NCBI RefSeq assembly: GCF_009939295.1
Contig: NZ_WVIC01000037.1
Span: 1 to 41,977, forward strand
Direction: 5' to 3'
Source: Petrachloros mirabilis ULC683
Lineage (GTDB): Bacteria > Cyanobacteriota > Cyanobacteriia > Thermosynechococcales > Thermosynechococcaceae
DNA length: 41,977 nucleotides
Below are positions 9,322 to 16,596 of this stretch, in pieces (position 1 is the first letter of the stretch; every line of letters begins with the position of its first letter). The notes under the pieces were generated by a model. It searched no databases and was not told where the DNA came from. It saw only the letters and a program-made list of their open reading frames with translations. The translations under genes were made by a program, and so were the position numbers.

Positions 9322-9546
9322 ATGTTTTCTCGCACCAATTTAATCGTGTTTGGCACTCTGGTGCTGTTGTTTGTGGCTCTTGGCGATCGCATCTTACCTG
9401 ATCCGCTTGGCTCTGCTAGTGCCACCACTCGTAAAACCCTCAATCAAGCATTGGTCAACCTATTTCCAACCTTTCGCCCCCCCCTTGATCCCCACGAGCG
9501 CACTGAAGACGCAATTCAGCAGCAGCAACGCCGCCCTAATCCTTGA
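9322..9546 (+). CDS. small single-pass membrane protein, conserved hypothetical
   Basis: A 74-residue protein. Residues 5-22 (TNLIVFGTLVLLFVALGD) form one membrane segment, followed by a polar tail with RTEDAIQQQQ. The ATG at 9322 has GGAG at 9311-9314, 7 nt upstream, and is preferred to a longer in-frame start at 9229 that would overlap narM. I recognise the pattern (short N-terminus, GDRxLPxPL, TRxxxNQ, RTE) as similar to small conserved cyanobacterial proteins, but no function is known to me. Confidence 0.65.
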   Translation: MFSRTNLIVFGTLVLLFVALGDRILPDPLGSASATTRKTLNQALVNLFPTFRPPLDPHERTEDAIQQQQRRPNP

Positions 9547-9592
9547 TGTGCCTGGGTGCAACTGCTGTTGGGATTCCGGCTCGCATTGTGTC

Positions 9593-10396
9593 TCAGTAGC
9601 CCTGCGCTGCCAAATTAAGCTGCTGTTGCATCTGGATCCGCCGAACCTGAGTTGCAAAGGATCCATCGGGATTGAGGGTTAAGCAGCGATAGCCTGGGTT
9701 GATTTCATCTAAGGCAAACCCACTGCTTTGGGGTGCAAATTGAATACAGGTTGAGGGTGTGCTGAGATAGTGTACGCCCTGACGCTGGCGATGAAATTCC
9801 TGGTGAATATGTCCAAACAAGACGAGCTTGATGTGGTTGTAGCGATCCAAAATGGCAAACAACGCCTCAGAGTTTTGCAGCCCACTTTTGTCTAGCCAGG
9901 TGGAATTAACTAAAAAGGGGGGATGGTGCAAGGCAATTAAGGTGGGGTGGGGGGCTGCCACCTGGAGTTCTTGTTCTAGCCAAGCCAAACTGGTGGCGGA
10001 TAGGTGGCCATGCACTTGGCCGGGAACGCTAGAGTTGAGGAGCAGCAATCGCCAAGCGCCACAGTGAATGGACTTGTCTGGGTAAAGGGGTGGGGTACTC
10101 AGGGCTTGCTGCATGGTGGGCAAGTGATCATGATTACCCGGTAGCCAGTAGGTGGGCGTGTTTAAGGGCCGCAATAAATTGCCAATGCGGGCATAGGCTG
10201 CTGGAGTTTCATCTTGGGATAGGTCGCCGGTCAGTAACAGTAAATCTGGTCGCGGGTGCTGTTGCCCCAGGTCTGACAAAATGGCCTCAAAGGAGTCGAG
10301 GGTTCTCAGCCCCAGAAGGTCGCTCTCTGCTTGGGCAAAGAGATGCAAATCGGAAAGCTGCACGAGCTGGAGTGGCAGGGTGTGACTGAGCATCAT
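9593..10396 (-). CDS. cpdA: CpdA/Icc-type metallophosphoesterase
   Basis: A 267-residue calcineurin-like phosphoesterase of the class III cyclic nucleotide phosphodiesterase group, which hydrolyses 3',5'-cAMP in characterised members. All five metal-ligand blocks are visible in order: SDLHL, TGDLSQD, LPGNHDH, LHHPP and FGHIHQEF. The protein lacks a signal peptide and should be cytosolic. Two adjacent ATGs (10396 and 10393) are possible starts. Cyanobacteria use cAMP signalling, so a cAMP role is plausible, but other phosphodiester substrates are possible. Confidence 0.87.
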   Translation of the reverse strand: MMLSHTLPLQLVQLSDLHLFAQAESDLLGLRTLDSFEAILSDLGQQHPRPDLLLLTGDLSQDETPAAYARIGNLLRPLNTPTYWLPGNHDHLPTMQQALSTPPLYPDKSIHCGAWRLLLLNSSVPGQVHGHLSATSLAWLEQELQVAAPHPTLIALHHPPFLVNSTWLDKSGLQNSEALFAILDRYNHIKLVLFGHIHQEFHRQRQGVHYLSTPSTCIQFAPQSSGFALDEINPGYRCLTLNPDGSFATQVRRIQMQQQLNLAAQGY

Positions 10397-10481
10397 ACTA
10401 AGATGGGGAGCAATGACGAGCAGACAGATTTCATCATAGGATGCCCGAAGGCTGTAGCAACTCCTACAGACCTAAGTATTT

Positions 10482-10635
10482 ACGTGAGTTCGACAGCTCT
10501 CGTCTGCCCTCACCCCAACCCCTCTCCCAATGTTGGGAGAGGGGCTAAAACCTTGAATTTGTGCTCTGTTCCCCCTCTCCCAATGTTGGGAGAGGGGGCT
10601 AGGGGGTGAGGGCGGATAAGTCCTCGAACTCACGT
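10482..10635. mobile_element. Family C MITE-like palindromic element with 9-bp target duplication
   Basis: A 154-bp element with 12-bp perfect terminal inverted repeats ACGTGAGTTCGA (10482-10493) and TCGAACTCACGT (10624-10635). It is flanked on both sides by TAAGTATTT (10473-10481 and 10636-10644). Inside are two copies of CCTCTCCCAATGTTGGGAGAGG, each a hairpin, and the whole is a larger palindrome. It fills most of the 288-bp gap between cpdA and the M41-like gene and has no coding capacity. Confidence 0.9.
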
Positions 10636-10684
10636 TAAGTATTTCTAGTTTAGGGATCAAGATCAAGATTGCCTGTGACTCTTG

Positions 10685-11353
10685 TCACGAGTTATCGCTC
10701 AGAATAGCGTGTTGAATACAAGTTTGGCAGTCTGAAACGGAAGCTCGTTCTCCCATGGCTGCAATCAGGGCTTGGTAGGCACTCCAGTGCGATCGCAGCA
10801 ATTCCCTGGCTCGGCGGGTGGCCTGCTGAACTTGAGATTGTGGATCTACCCCCCGTTGGGTAAGGAGCGCCCAAGCCTGAGCCTGATCGTCTTTTCCACC
10901 CTCAGCAGTGCCGTAGACCAAAGCTTCTGCGACCTGACCTGCCATCCAAACCGTGCAATAGTGCTCAACCTGAGAGGGGGAAAGCGATGCGATCGCAGCC
11001 GGTTCATCTAGCCAAACTCCCCCTTGACCAGGGAGTCCCTGCCGCCAAGTCTCCCAAGCACTGAGGGCATAGCCCGTAATCGGAATGTCGAGCAGATAAG
11101 CCACCAAAAAATGTCCAGCTTCATGGTGCAACACCCGCTGGCGGTGCTGAGGCCAACGCTGAGCCCACCAATCTAAGAGCAGCGTTGTTCCCTGAGCGTT
11201 CCATCGAGCCGTGTCTAGGGTCACTAAGCTGAGGCTAACCACAATAACCCCTGTCGGCCACAGGGGGGACAGGTGCAAGGCTGGCCCGAGTAACACCGAA
11301 AATGTCATCAGCCCCATAAACAGAGCAATTACATTAATCATCAATGGGTTCAT
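10685..11353 (-). CDS. membrane M41-like zinc peptidase without AAA domain
   Basis: A 222-residue protein. Two hydrophobic segments near the N-terminus (about 5-25 and 33-48) are followed by HHEAGHFLVAYLL, which contains the HExxH zinc site of peptidase family M41 (FtsH protease domain). The remainder resembles the helical FtsH C-terminal part (TAEGGKDDQAQAWALL, then a C-terminal helix). There is no AAA ATPase module. Cyanobacteria and plastids have such FtsH-like proteins of unclear function, some probably inactive or regulatory. The start overlaps the stop of the upstream carboxypeptidase gene by ATGA (11350-11353), so the two are probably translationally coupled. Confidence 0.8.
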   Translation of the reverse strand: MNPLMINVIALFMGLMTFSVLLGPALHLSPLWPTGVIVVSLSLVTLDTARWNAQGTTLLLDWWAQRWPQHRQRVLHHEAGHFLVAYLLDIPITGYALSAWETWRQGLPGQGGVWLDEPAAIASLSPSQVEHYCTVWMAGQVAEALVYGTAEGGKDDQAQAWALLTQRGVDPQSQVQQATRRARELLRSHWSAYQALIAAMGERASVSDCQTCIQHAILSDNS

Positions 11354-12093
11354 AGAGACTGACGCGCCCGATAGAAGGTTTCGAGGCTATGGGAATCGCC
11401 CACGAAGCGCCAATGCCAGGGTTCATAGGCAATCTTCTGGGCATTATCTCGGGGAAAAGACAACTCAAAGCTATAGCGAGCGGCATTTTGTTCTAACCAT
11501 GCATAGGCTAGGGTCTGCTCAAAGCGCTCACTCAGATCGGTTTCAGGCTGTGAACCATCGCCAATATCCAGGGCATAGCCCGTATGGTGCTCACTATAGC
11601 CCGGGGGCGCGCTCACCTCGGCACGGGTGGAAACCTCTTGATTTCGCTGTTCTCTCACCCGGAAAAATAAATACTCTTGATCTTCAACAGACCGAAAGCC
11701 AGACAAGGGCACCAGGGTTATGCCTGCTGCTCGGGCATCGGCCTCCATGCGTTGATACGCAGTCGCTGCTGCGGTTCGCAAGGTCACGGAGCCATCTGCG
11801 GTAATGGGCATTAGCTCCCCTGATGCTGCTGCTTCGTAGGGATAATGCCCGAGCAAATCTTCTGCGGTGACAACCCGCTCTTGAATTTGAACGGCGGGCG
11901 GTGGGGCTTCAGAGGTGACAGGAGGAGCCCCAGGCACCAAAATTCTCCAAAGACTGCCCAGCACAATAATCAGCAGTGCTGAAATAGCTGCCAACATCCA
12001 CCACCGGAAGCGGAAAGGGCGCGGACGCTCAGGGACATCATAGAGGGATTGCCGGAGTGCCTCGGGAATATCATCATGCATCAGCTTCGCCAT
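11350..12093 (-). CDS. VanY-type D-alanyl-D-alanine carboxypeptidase
   Basis: About 248 residues from the ATG at 12093 (a second ATG lies at 12081). A basic cytoplasmic N-terminus precedes one membrane anchor (WWMLAAISALLIIVLGSLW). The periplasmic peptidase M15B (VanY) domain shows SGFRSVEDQ, then SEHHTGYALDIGDG with the zinc His and Asp, and EPWHWRFVGD with the second zinc His. It would trim the terminal D-Ala from peptidoglycan stem peptides. A longer open frame extends to 12471 but overlaps yebC on the other strand and lacks family similarity there, so I chose the shorter start. Confidence 0.9.
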   Translation of the reverse strand: MAKLMHDDIPEALRQSLYDVPERPRPFRFRWWMLAAISALLIIVLGSLWRILVPGAPPVTSEAPPPAVQIQERVVTAEDLLGHYPYEAAASGELMPITADGSVTLRTAAATAYQRMEADARAAGITLVPLSGFRSVEDQEYLFFRVREQRNQEVSTRAEVSAPPGYSEHHTGYALDIGDGSQPETDLSERFEQTLAYAWLEQNAARYSFELSFPRDNAQKIAYEPWHWRFVGDSHSLETFYRARQSL

Positions 12094-12222
12094 TCGCGGT
12101 TTAACATCATTTACAGTAACGATTGTAGTGCTGATACTCTGGTTGGGGCAGACTGCTGATTGCAGAAAAGCCCCAGAGCAGGTGAAGCCAAGTGGTTGAA
12201 AAGAATTTGCGATCGCACCCCT

Positions 12223-12990
12223 ATGGCTGGACATAGTAAATGGGCAAACATCAAGCGCCAAAAAGCACGGGTTGACGCCAAAAAAGGCCAAGTCTTTGCC
12301 CGGATTTCCCGAGCCATCATTGTGGCTGCCCGCCAAGGGCTCCCCGACCCAGAGGCCAACTTTCAATTGCGCTCTGCCATCGAAAAAGCCAAAGCCGCCG
12401 GGATTCCCAACGACAACATTGAGCGCGCCATCGCCAAAGGCTCCGGCCAACTCGGAGCCGACGGCGATCAATGGGAAGACATCCGCTACGAAGGCTATGG
12501 CCCTGGCGGTGTTGCCATTTTGATTGAAGCTATGACCGACAACCGCAATCGCACCGCTGCTGACTTGCGAGCTGCCTTTAGTAAAAACGACGGCAACCTC
12601 GGTGAAACCGGCTGTGTGGGCTGGATGTTTGACCAGAAAGGCATCCTTACCATTTCTGACCCCCTAGATGAAGAAGTATTTCTAGAAGCCCTAGTTGAGT
12701 CTGGAGCTGAAACCTATGAACTGATCCAGGAGGAAGACGAAATCTTTGCCGAAGTCTGTGTGGAAGTCACCCAGCTAGACACAGTGGCTCAAGCACTCAA
12801 AACCCAGGGCTACACCATTCAAGAGGCTGAACTGCGCTGGCTAGCTGCCAACACCGTTACCATCGAAGATGCCGATCGCGCCCGCAAGCTGCTGCGGCTG
12901 ATGGACACCCTAGACGAGCTTGACGATGTGCAAACGGTTACAGCGAACTTTGAGTTGCCTGAACCCTTACTGGCTCAAGTAAACCGGTAA
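12223..12990 (+). CDS. yebC: YebC/PmpR family protein (TACO1-like)
   Basis: A 255-residue protein with the near-invariant family start MAGHSKWANIKRQKARVDAK. It continues with PDPEANFQLRSAIEKAKAAG and the alternating acidic C-terminal domain typical of YebC. Members are cytosolic; they have been described as transcriptional regulators and, more recently, as factors that relieve ribosome stalling. The ATG at 12223 is chosen over an in-frame start 63 bp upstream because homologues begin at MAGHSKW. A HIP1 site GCGATCGC lies just upstream of the start. Confidence 0.96.
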   Translation: MAGHSKWANIKRQKARVDAKKGQVFARISRAIIVAARQGLPDPEANFQLRSAIEKAKAAGIPNDNIERAIAKGSGQLGADGDQWEDIRYEGYGPGGVAILIEAMTDNRNRTAADLRAAFSKNDGNLGETGCVGWMFDQKGILTISDPLDEEVFLEALVESGAETYELIQEEDEIFAEVCVEVTQLDTVAQALKTQGYTIQEAELRWLAANTVTIEDADRARKLLRLMDTLDELDDVQTVTANFELPEPLLAQVNR

Positions 12991-13134
12991 AATAAGTGGG
13001 TCAGCCATGGGCAGGCTGCTGATCAATTGTGCTCAAAATTGGGTACTCCTAGAAACAGGAACTGAGGTTATGCCTAAACTAGGCGTGTTTAAAGCGATCG
13101 CTCCGCCCGTTTACTATTGTCTTTCCTGCTGCTG

Positions 13135-13419
13135 ATGCTGTCTTACAACCCTTCTGCTAAACGCCTAGGAAGCTATTTACTAGATGCTGGCCTCCTGACA
13201 GAAGCCCAGATTGATGTTGCCCTAAACGATCAAGAAGCCACTGGGCTGCGGTTTGGCGACATTCTGGTCGAACGGGGCTGGGTCACTCGCAAAACCATTG
13301 AATATCTTTCCTACAAGGTGATTGAGCTAGAGCGACAGTTGGGCGAACCCCTAGAGCCTGGCATTTTGCAAAGCAGCTACAGCATTCGCAAGCGCAAAAA
13401 ACAGCAAGAAACCCTGTAA
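13135..13419 (+). CDS. small protein resembling the T2SS GspE/MshE N-terminal domain
   Basis: A 94-residue protein. The pattern RLGSYLLDAGLLTEAQIDVAL, then RFGDILVERGWVTRKTIEYL, is two helical repeats like the N-terminal domain of GspE/PilB/MshE ATPases (MshEN-like), here without any ATPase. A basic tail (RKRKKQQ) ends the protein. Some MshEN domains bind c-di-GMP, but this gene lacks the usual length and binding is not shown. I chose the ATG at 13135; a TTG at 13117 is in frame. It is convergent with the following glycosyltransferase gene, 9 bp apart. Confidence 0.6.
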   Translation: MLSYNPSAKRLGSYLLDAGLLTEAQIDVALNDQEATGLRFGDILVERGWVTRKTIEYLSYKVIELERQLGEPLEPGILQSSYSIRKRKKQQETL

Positions 13420-13428
13420 ACAGACGAT

Positions 13429-14610
13429 TCAGAGTAAGCCCATAGCGGTGAGTTGTTGATGTAGTTGTTCGGCCTGAATGGGCTTGTGCAGACGGTGCAA
13501 ATGCAGCGCCTGGGCAAAGGCTTGCTGACTTTGTGCCACCTGTCCTTGTTTGAGCAAGGCCACACCTAAGTTTTGATAGGCATCACCATAGTCAGGATCT
13601 AGCTCAATGGCTTGGCGGTAGGCGGCGATCGCACCCCCTAGATCTCCTAGGGCGCGCTGGGTTAAACCCAGATTGTAATGGGCTTGGGGAGAATCTGGCT
13701 GGAGCGCCAACACTCGCTGATAGAGGGGCTGAGCTTGTTCCGCCTGACCTGTCTCTAGCAATAGGCTGGCCAGGTTTGTATAAGCCCCAATTTTAAGCAG
13801 ATCCGGCAGATCTTGGGCTAGTGCCAGTTGATACTGGGTGATGGCGGGCTGGATCTCCCCTTGCCGACAGGAGGCCAGCCCCAGGTGATAGTGAAGTTCA
13901 TAGCGAACAGGAGGGTCTGGGGGCTGAATGTCCAGTCCCCGTCGCAGAAGTGCCAGACCCGCTTCAAGATCGCCCGCTTCAACGTAGAGAGCCCCCAGCT
14001 TGCTGCATAGATAGGCATCATCAGGATGCTGAGCTAGGTGCCGAGCCATGATGCGGCGGGCGCGATCTATTTTGGGGGCGATCGCAGCCGGTCGATAGCC
14101 ATCATGCTCAATCACCACCCTCGGCAGTGCCCCAATTTGCCAGTGAGGCTCTTGGGCTTGAATCGCCTCAACGCTGGCTTCTACCGATTCATGGTATGGC
14201 CGCTCAAAGGCAATGCGAGGATGGCGTCGGAATAGTCGCGCCACCTGGGAAAAAGGGGACTGCTTTGCCCCCACCTCCTGGCGAATTAAATTTACTAAAA
14301 GGTACTGAGGGCATCCCATAACTGCTCGGAGGGGGGCAACGGCGTCCGGACAGAGCACCTCATCTGCATCCAGCACCAGCACCCAATCCCCCGTGGCCTT
14401 TGCTAGCGCTATATTGCGGGCAAGGGCAAAGTCATCCTCCCAGGGTGCCTCATAGACCTGTGCTCCCCACCTCCGAGCCACTCTAACAGTCTCATCTTCA
14501 GAGCCAGTATCCAGCACCACAATTTCATCTACCAACCCCTGGGTACTGGCAAGACAGCGAGGCAGCCGTGCCGCTTCGTCACGCACAATCATACACAGAC
14601 TCACACGCAT
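13429..14610 (-). CDS. family 2 glycosyltransferase with C-terminal TPR repeats
   Basis: A 393-residue protein. The N-terminal GT-A domain has the GT2 opening SLCMIVRDEAARLPRCL, the nucleotide-sugar region VLDTGSEDET and the DADE metal-binding motif. From about residue 180 it carries tetratricopeptide repeats (QAHYNLGLTQRALGDLGGAI, then DAYQNLGVALLKQGQ). This GT2-TPR fusion is frequent in cyanobacteria and Firmicutes, and the sugar acceptor is unknown. Start chosen at MRVSLCMIVRDE (14610); an upstream in-frame start at 14685 adds 25 non-conserved residues. Confidence 0.88.
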   Translation of the reverse strand: MRVSLCMIVRDEAARLPRCLASTQGLVDEIVVLDTGSEDETVRVARRWGAQVYEAPWEDDFALARNIALAKATGDWVLVLDADEVLCPDAVAPLRAVMGCPQYLLVNLIRQEVGAKQSPFSQVARLFRRHPRIAFERPYHESVEASVEAIQAQEPHWQIGALPRVVIEHDGYRPAAIAPKIDRARRIMARHLAQHPDDAYLCSKLGALYVEAGDLEAGLALLRRGLDIQPPDPPVRYELHYHLGLASCRQGEIQPAITQYQLALAQDLPDLLKIGAYTNLASLLLETGQAEQAQPLYQRVLALQPDSPQAHYNLGLTQRALGDLGGAIAAYRQAIELDPDYGDAYQNLGVALLKQGQVAQSQQAFAQALHLHRLHKPIQAEQLHQQLTAMGLL

Positions 14611-14697
14611 GGCTGAGACCGCCTCCTGGGCATCCTGCGCCTTGATTATACTCAGTGGCTCACCCTGCCACTTGAGTCGAAACACACCGGATTCCAG

Positions 14698-14729
14698 ACA
14701 AGAGGTATATAGTACTATATACCTCTTGT
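14698..14729. promoter_or_regulatory. 32-bp perfect palindrome, putative VapB(C) operator
   Basis: The palindrome is centred on GTAC at 14712-14715; its core is GTATATAGTACTATATAC and it extends with perfect symmetry to ACAAGAGG/CCTCTTGT. It ends 36 bp before the vapB start. AbrB/MazE-fold antitoxins autoregulate by binding such palindromes. Its AT-rich core may overlap the promoter. Confidence 0.75.
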
Positions 14730-14765
14730 GTTCGTGAGAAATTAGGATGATTCAGGTGTCAACCC

Positions 14766-14981
14766 ATGCGTACTCGTGTTTTCCAGAGCGGTAATTCCCA
14801 AGCCGTTCGGATTCCTAAAGAGCTTCAGTTTGAACGCTCAGATATCGAGTATGAAATTGAGCGCCAGAGAGATGCTTTGATTATTCGGCCTGTGGATGCT
14901 TCCCTAATGGATGTCTTGGAGCGGTTTGCCGCATTTTCCAAGGACTATATGGTTGAGGGTCGGCCTGATCAGGGCATCTAA
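14766..14981 (+). CDS. vapB: VapB antitoxin, AbrB/SpoVT/MazE fold
   Basis: A 71-residue DNA-binding antitoxin. The swapped-hairpin fold is recognisable from VFQSGNSQAVRIPKEL (residues 5-20), the typical VapB/MazE start. The C-terminus (SLMDVLERFAAFSKDYMVEGRPDQG) would be the toxin-neutralising tail. It lies 14 bp upstream of the remains of vapC and directly downstream of a large palindrome that is probably its own operator. Confidence 0.9.
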   Translation: MRTRVFQSGNSQAVRIPKELQFERSDIEYEIERQRDALIIRPVDASLMDVLERFAAFSKDYMVEGRPDQGI

Positions 14982-14995
14982 GAGCGGGATATATT

Positions 14996-15100
14996 GTGAA
15001 GTACCTGCTTGATACGAATATCTGCATATACCTGATGAAGCACCAGCCTCCATCGGTTGCTAAGCGGTTTGCTCAATGCCGTCAGGGAGATGTTTCGAGT
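14996..15100 (+). pseudogene. vapC: vapC toxin, truncated PIN domain
   Basis: From a GTG at 14996 the reading begins KYLLDTNICIYLMKHQPPSV, the first acidic site and helix of a VapC PIN ribonuclease. Family similarity stops near residue 35. The frame stays open to 15400, but the rest (for example RVNRKLKQTQTKLADL) does not resemble a PIN domain, runs into tRNA-Gln and lacks the remaining conserved acidic residues. The toxin is therefore a 5' remnant, probably cut by a deletion or insertion around 15100. Normal VapC is about 130 residues. What the 15101-15240 segment derives from I cannot tell. Confidence 0.8.
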
Positions 15101-15241
15101 GTACCCAAGCATGATGTTGGAAAACTGGGTCTCTGGCAACCTAAATTAGGACCGTTCCCATGGAACTCGGCGGAGCGGGTGAACCGCAAACTGAAACAAA
15201 CCCAAACCAAACTCGCCGATCTCCAAGGCCAGCGCAATCAC

Positions 15242-15272
15242 TTGACAGTAAAGCCAAGAGAACTGCTAAAAT
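15242..15272 (+). promoter_or_regulatory. putative promoter of tRNA-Gln
   Basis: A perfect TTGACA (15242-15247) and TAAAAT (15267-15272, preceded by TGC, extended -10-like) lie 30 bp before the mature tRNA. The 19-bp spacer is longer than ideal. Confidence 0.5.
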
Positions 15273-15302
15273 ACTTAGGCTTGAGAAAATACAAGCCCAT
15301 AT

Positions 15303-15374
15303 TGGGGCGTGGCCAAGTGGTAAGGCAGCGGGTTTTGGTCCCGCCATTCGGAGGTTCGAATCCTTCCGCCCCAG
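15303..15374 (+). tRNA. trnQ: tRNA-Gln(UUG)
   Basis: The acceptor arms TGGGGCG (15303-15309) and CGCCCCA (15367-15373) pair fully, with G at 15374 as discriminator. The anticodon stem GCGGG/CCCGC (15328-15332/15340-15344) encloses the loop TTTTGGT with anticodon TTG at 15335-15337. The T arm carries GGTTCGAATCC. CCA is not encoded. A palindromic repeat begins 22 bp downstream. Confidence 0.96.
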
Positions 15375-15395
15375 TTTTTGCCACAGTTAAATGTT

Positions 15396-15490
15396 TATAG
15401 CGGTTTAGAGATCAATGGAGTATATGGGGTGCAGGGAGCGCTGCCCCCTGTCTGGGGGTTCCACCCCCGTACCTCGTGAGAACCGCTATA
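15396..15490 (+). repeat. Family A palindromic repeat (diverged, 95 bp)
   Basis: Termini TATAGCGGTT and AACCGCTATA are intact. The interior is shortened: the first hairpin is imperfect (GCAGGGAGCGCTGCCCCCTG) and the last hairpin lost its CTCAC arm. It lies just after tRNA-Gln. Confidence 0.85.
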
Positions 15491-15568
15491 AGTCAGATGA
15501 GCGGGTCGGGGGAACTGCTCATCTCAATGTCTAAGTTTGCTATTGAGTGTGCCTGCATCCTTGAATTT

Positions 15569-16345
15569 ATGGCCTTTCTCCTCCCCCAGACGATTGCCCT
15601 TGATTTTGACGGCATTATTTGCGACGGTCTTCTGGAATATTTTCAAACGGCTTGGCAGGTCTATCGCACCACCTGGCCGACCTCCAACAGCACCCCCCCT
15701 AAATTTCTGGCAGAGACTTTTTATCGCTTACGTCCAGTGGTCGGCACCGGATGGGAAATGCCCATCTTGCTACGCGCAGCCATTAAGGGGTTTAGCGAAA
15801 CCAGTATTTTAGAGCAATGGCCTAGCATCTGCACCCGGATTGTGGCCGAAGAAGATCTCAACCTCCAAAATATTGGTCATCAAGTCGATGCTGTCCGCGA
15901 TCGCTGGATTCAGCAAAACCTAGAAGAGTGGTTGGAGCTGCATCACTTTTACCCCGGTGTGATTGCCCAACTGCAAAGGTGGCAAGCCGCAGGGGTGCCA
16001 CTTTGGATTATTACCACCAAAGAAAGTCGCTTCGTTGTACAACTGCTGGCTACCGCTGGCGTCACCTTGCCATCTACCCAAATTTACGGCAAAGACTCTC
16101 AGCAACCCAAGCCAGAAACCCTGCGGCAGCTCCAGGGCACTACGCCTTTGCCAATCTGGTTTGTAGAAGACCGCCTAGCAACCTTGCAAAAAATCAAAAC
16201 CCAAGACGACCTCAAAGATATCGGTTTATTTTTGGGAGATTGGGGATACAATACCCCCCGCGATCGCCACATTGCCCAACAGGACGAACGCATCACGCTG
16301 ATCACTCTGGCACAATTTCAGCAAGAGTTTACTAGCTGGACGTGA
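15569..16345 (+). CDS. HAD-superfamily hydrolase
   Basis: A 258-residue cytosolic phosphatase-like protein. The HAD motif I ALDFDGIICDG (nucleophile Asp) is near the N-terminus with a helical cap of about 110 residues after it. Motif II is WIITTK, a Lys follows in QIYGKDSQQPKPE, and motif III may be WFVEDR or FLGDWGY. Related cyanobacterial proteins are annotated as HAD hydrolases without known substrate. ATG 15569 is used because the longer open frame starts inside a repeat. Confidence 0.82.
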   Translation: MAFLLPQTIALDFDGIICDGLLEYFQTAWQVYRTTWPTSNSTPPKFLAETFYRLRPVVGTGWEMPILLRAAIKGFSETSILEQWPSICTRIVAEEDLNLQNIGHQVDAVRDRWIQQNLEEWLELHHFYPGVIAQLQRWQAAGVPLWIITTKESRFVVQLLATAGVTLPSTQIYGKDSQQPKPETLRQLQGTTPLPIWFVEDRLATLQKIKTQDDLKDIGLFLGDWGYNTPRDRHIAQQDERITLITLAQFQQEFTSWT

Positions 16346-16395
16346 GTTTTCCGTTTTAGCTTTTAGATGGGAAGTCTCGCGCTCTCCCCCAAGCG

Positions 16396-16569
16396 CTACG
16401 GTGTACACACAAGTCTTGAAAAATTCAAAATCTTGGCACTCGCCCCCCTCGCCCCCCAATTCTGGGGGGAACTAGTTCTAACTTTCGGCTTTCTCCCCCC
16501 AATTTTGGGGGGTCGGGGGGGCTAATGCAGCGTGGAACACGGAGAACTAGAGACGTGTATACACCGTAG
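16396..16569. mobile_element. Family B MITE-like element (inverted orientation)
   Basis: The element runs from CTACGGTGTACACACAAG to GTGTATACACCGTAG and is flanked by a perfect 10-bp direct repeat CCCCCAAGCG at 16386-16395 and 16570-16579. It is the reverse of the copies at 2248 and 23575. It sits between the convergent HAD and GH116 genes, where its CCCCCC/GGGGGG hairpins could also act on read-through transcripts. Confidence 0.92.
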
Positions 16570-16596
16570 CCCCCAAGCGTGAGTATCGAGAGCCTG

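Noticed and set aside
10510-10612. CRISPR-like spaced repeat (two CCTCTCCCAATGTTGGGAGAGG units)
   Set aside because: Only two units, each self-complementary, inside an element with target duplication; no array or cas genes.
12094-12471. N-terminal extension of the VanY-type carboxypeptidase
   Set aside because: The frame overlaps the conserved yebC coding region on the opposite strand, and the extra residues look like antisense translation.
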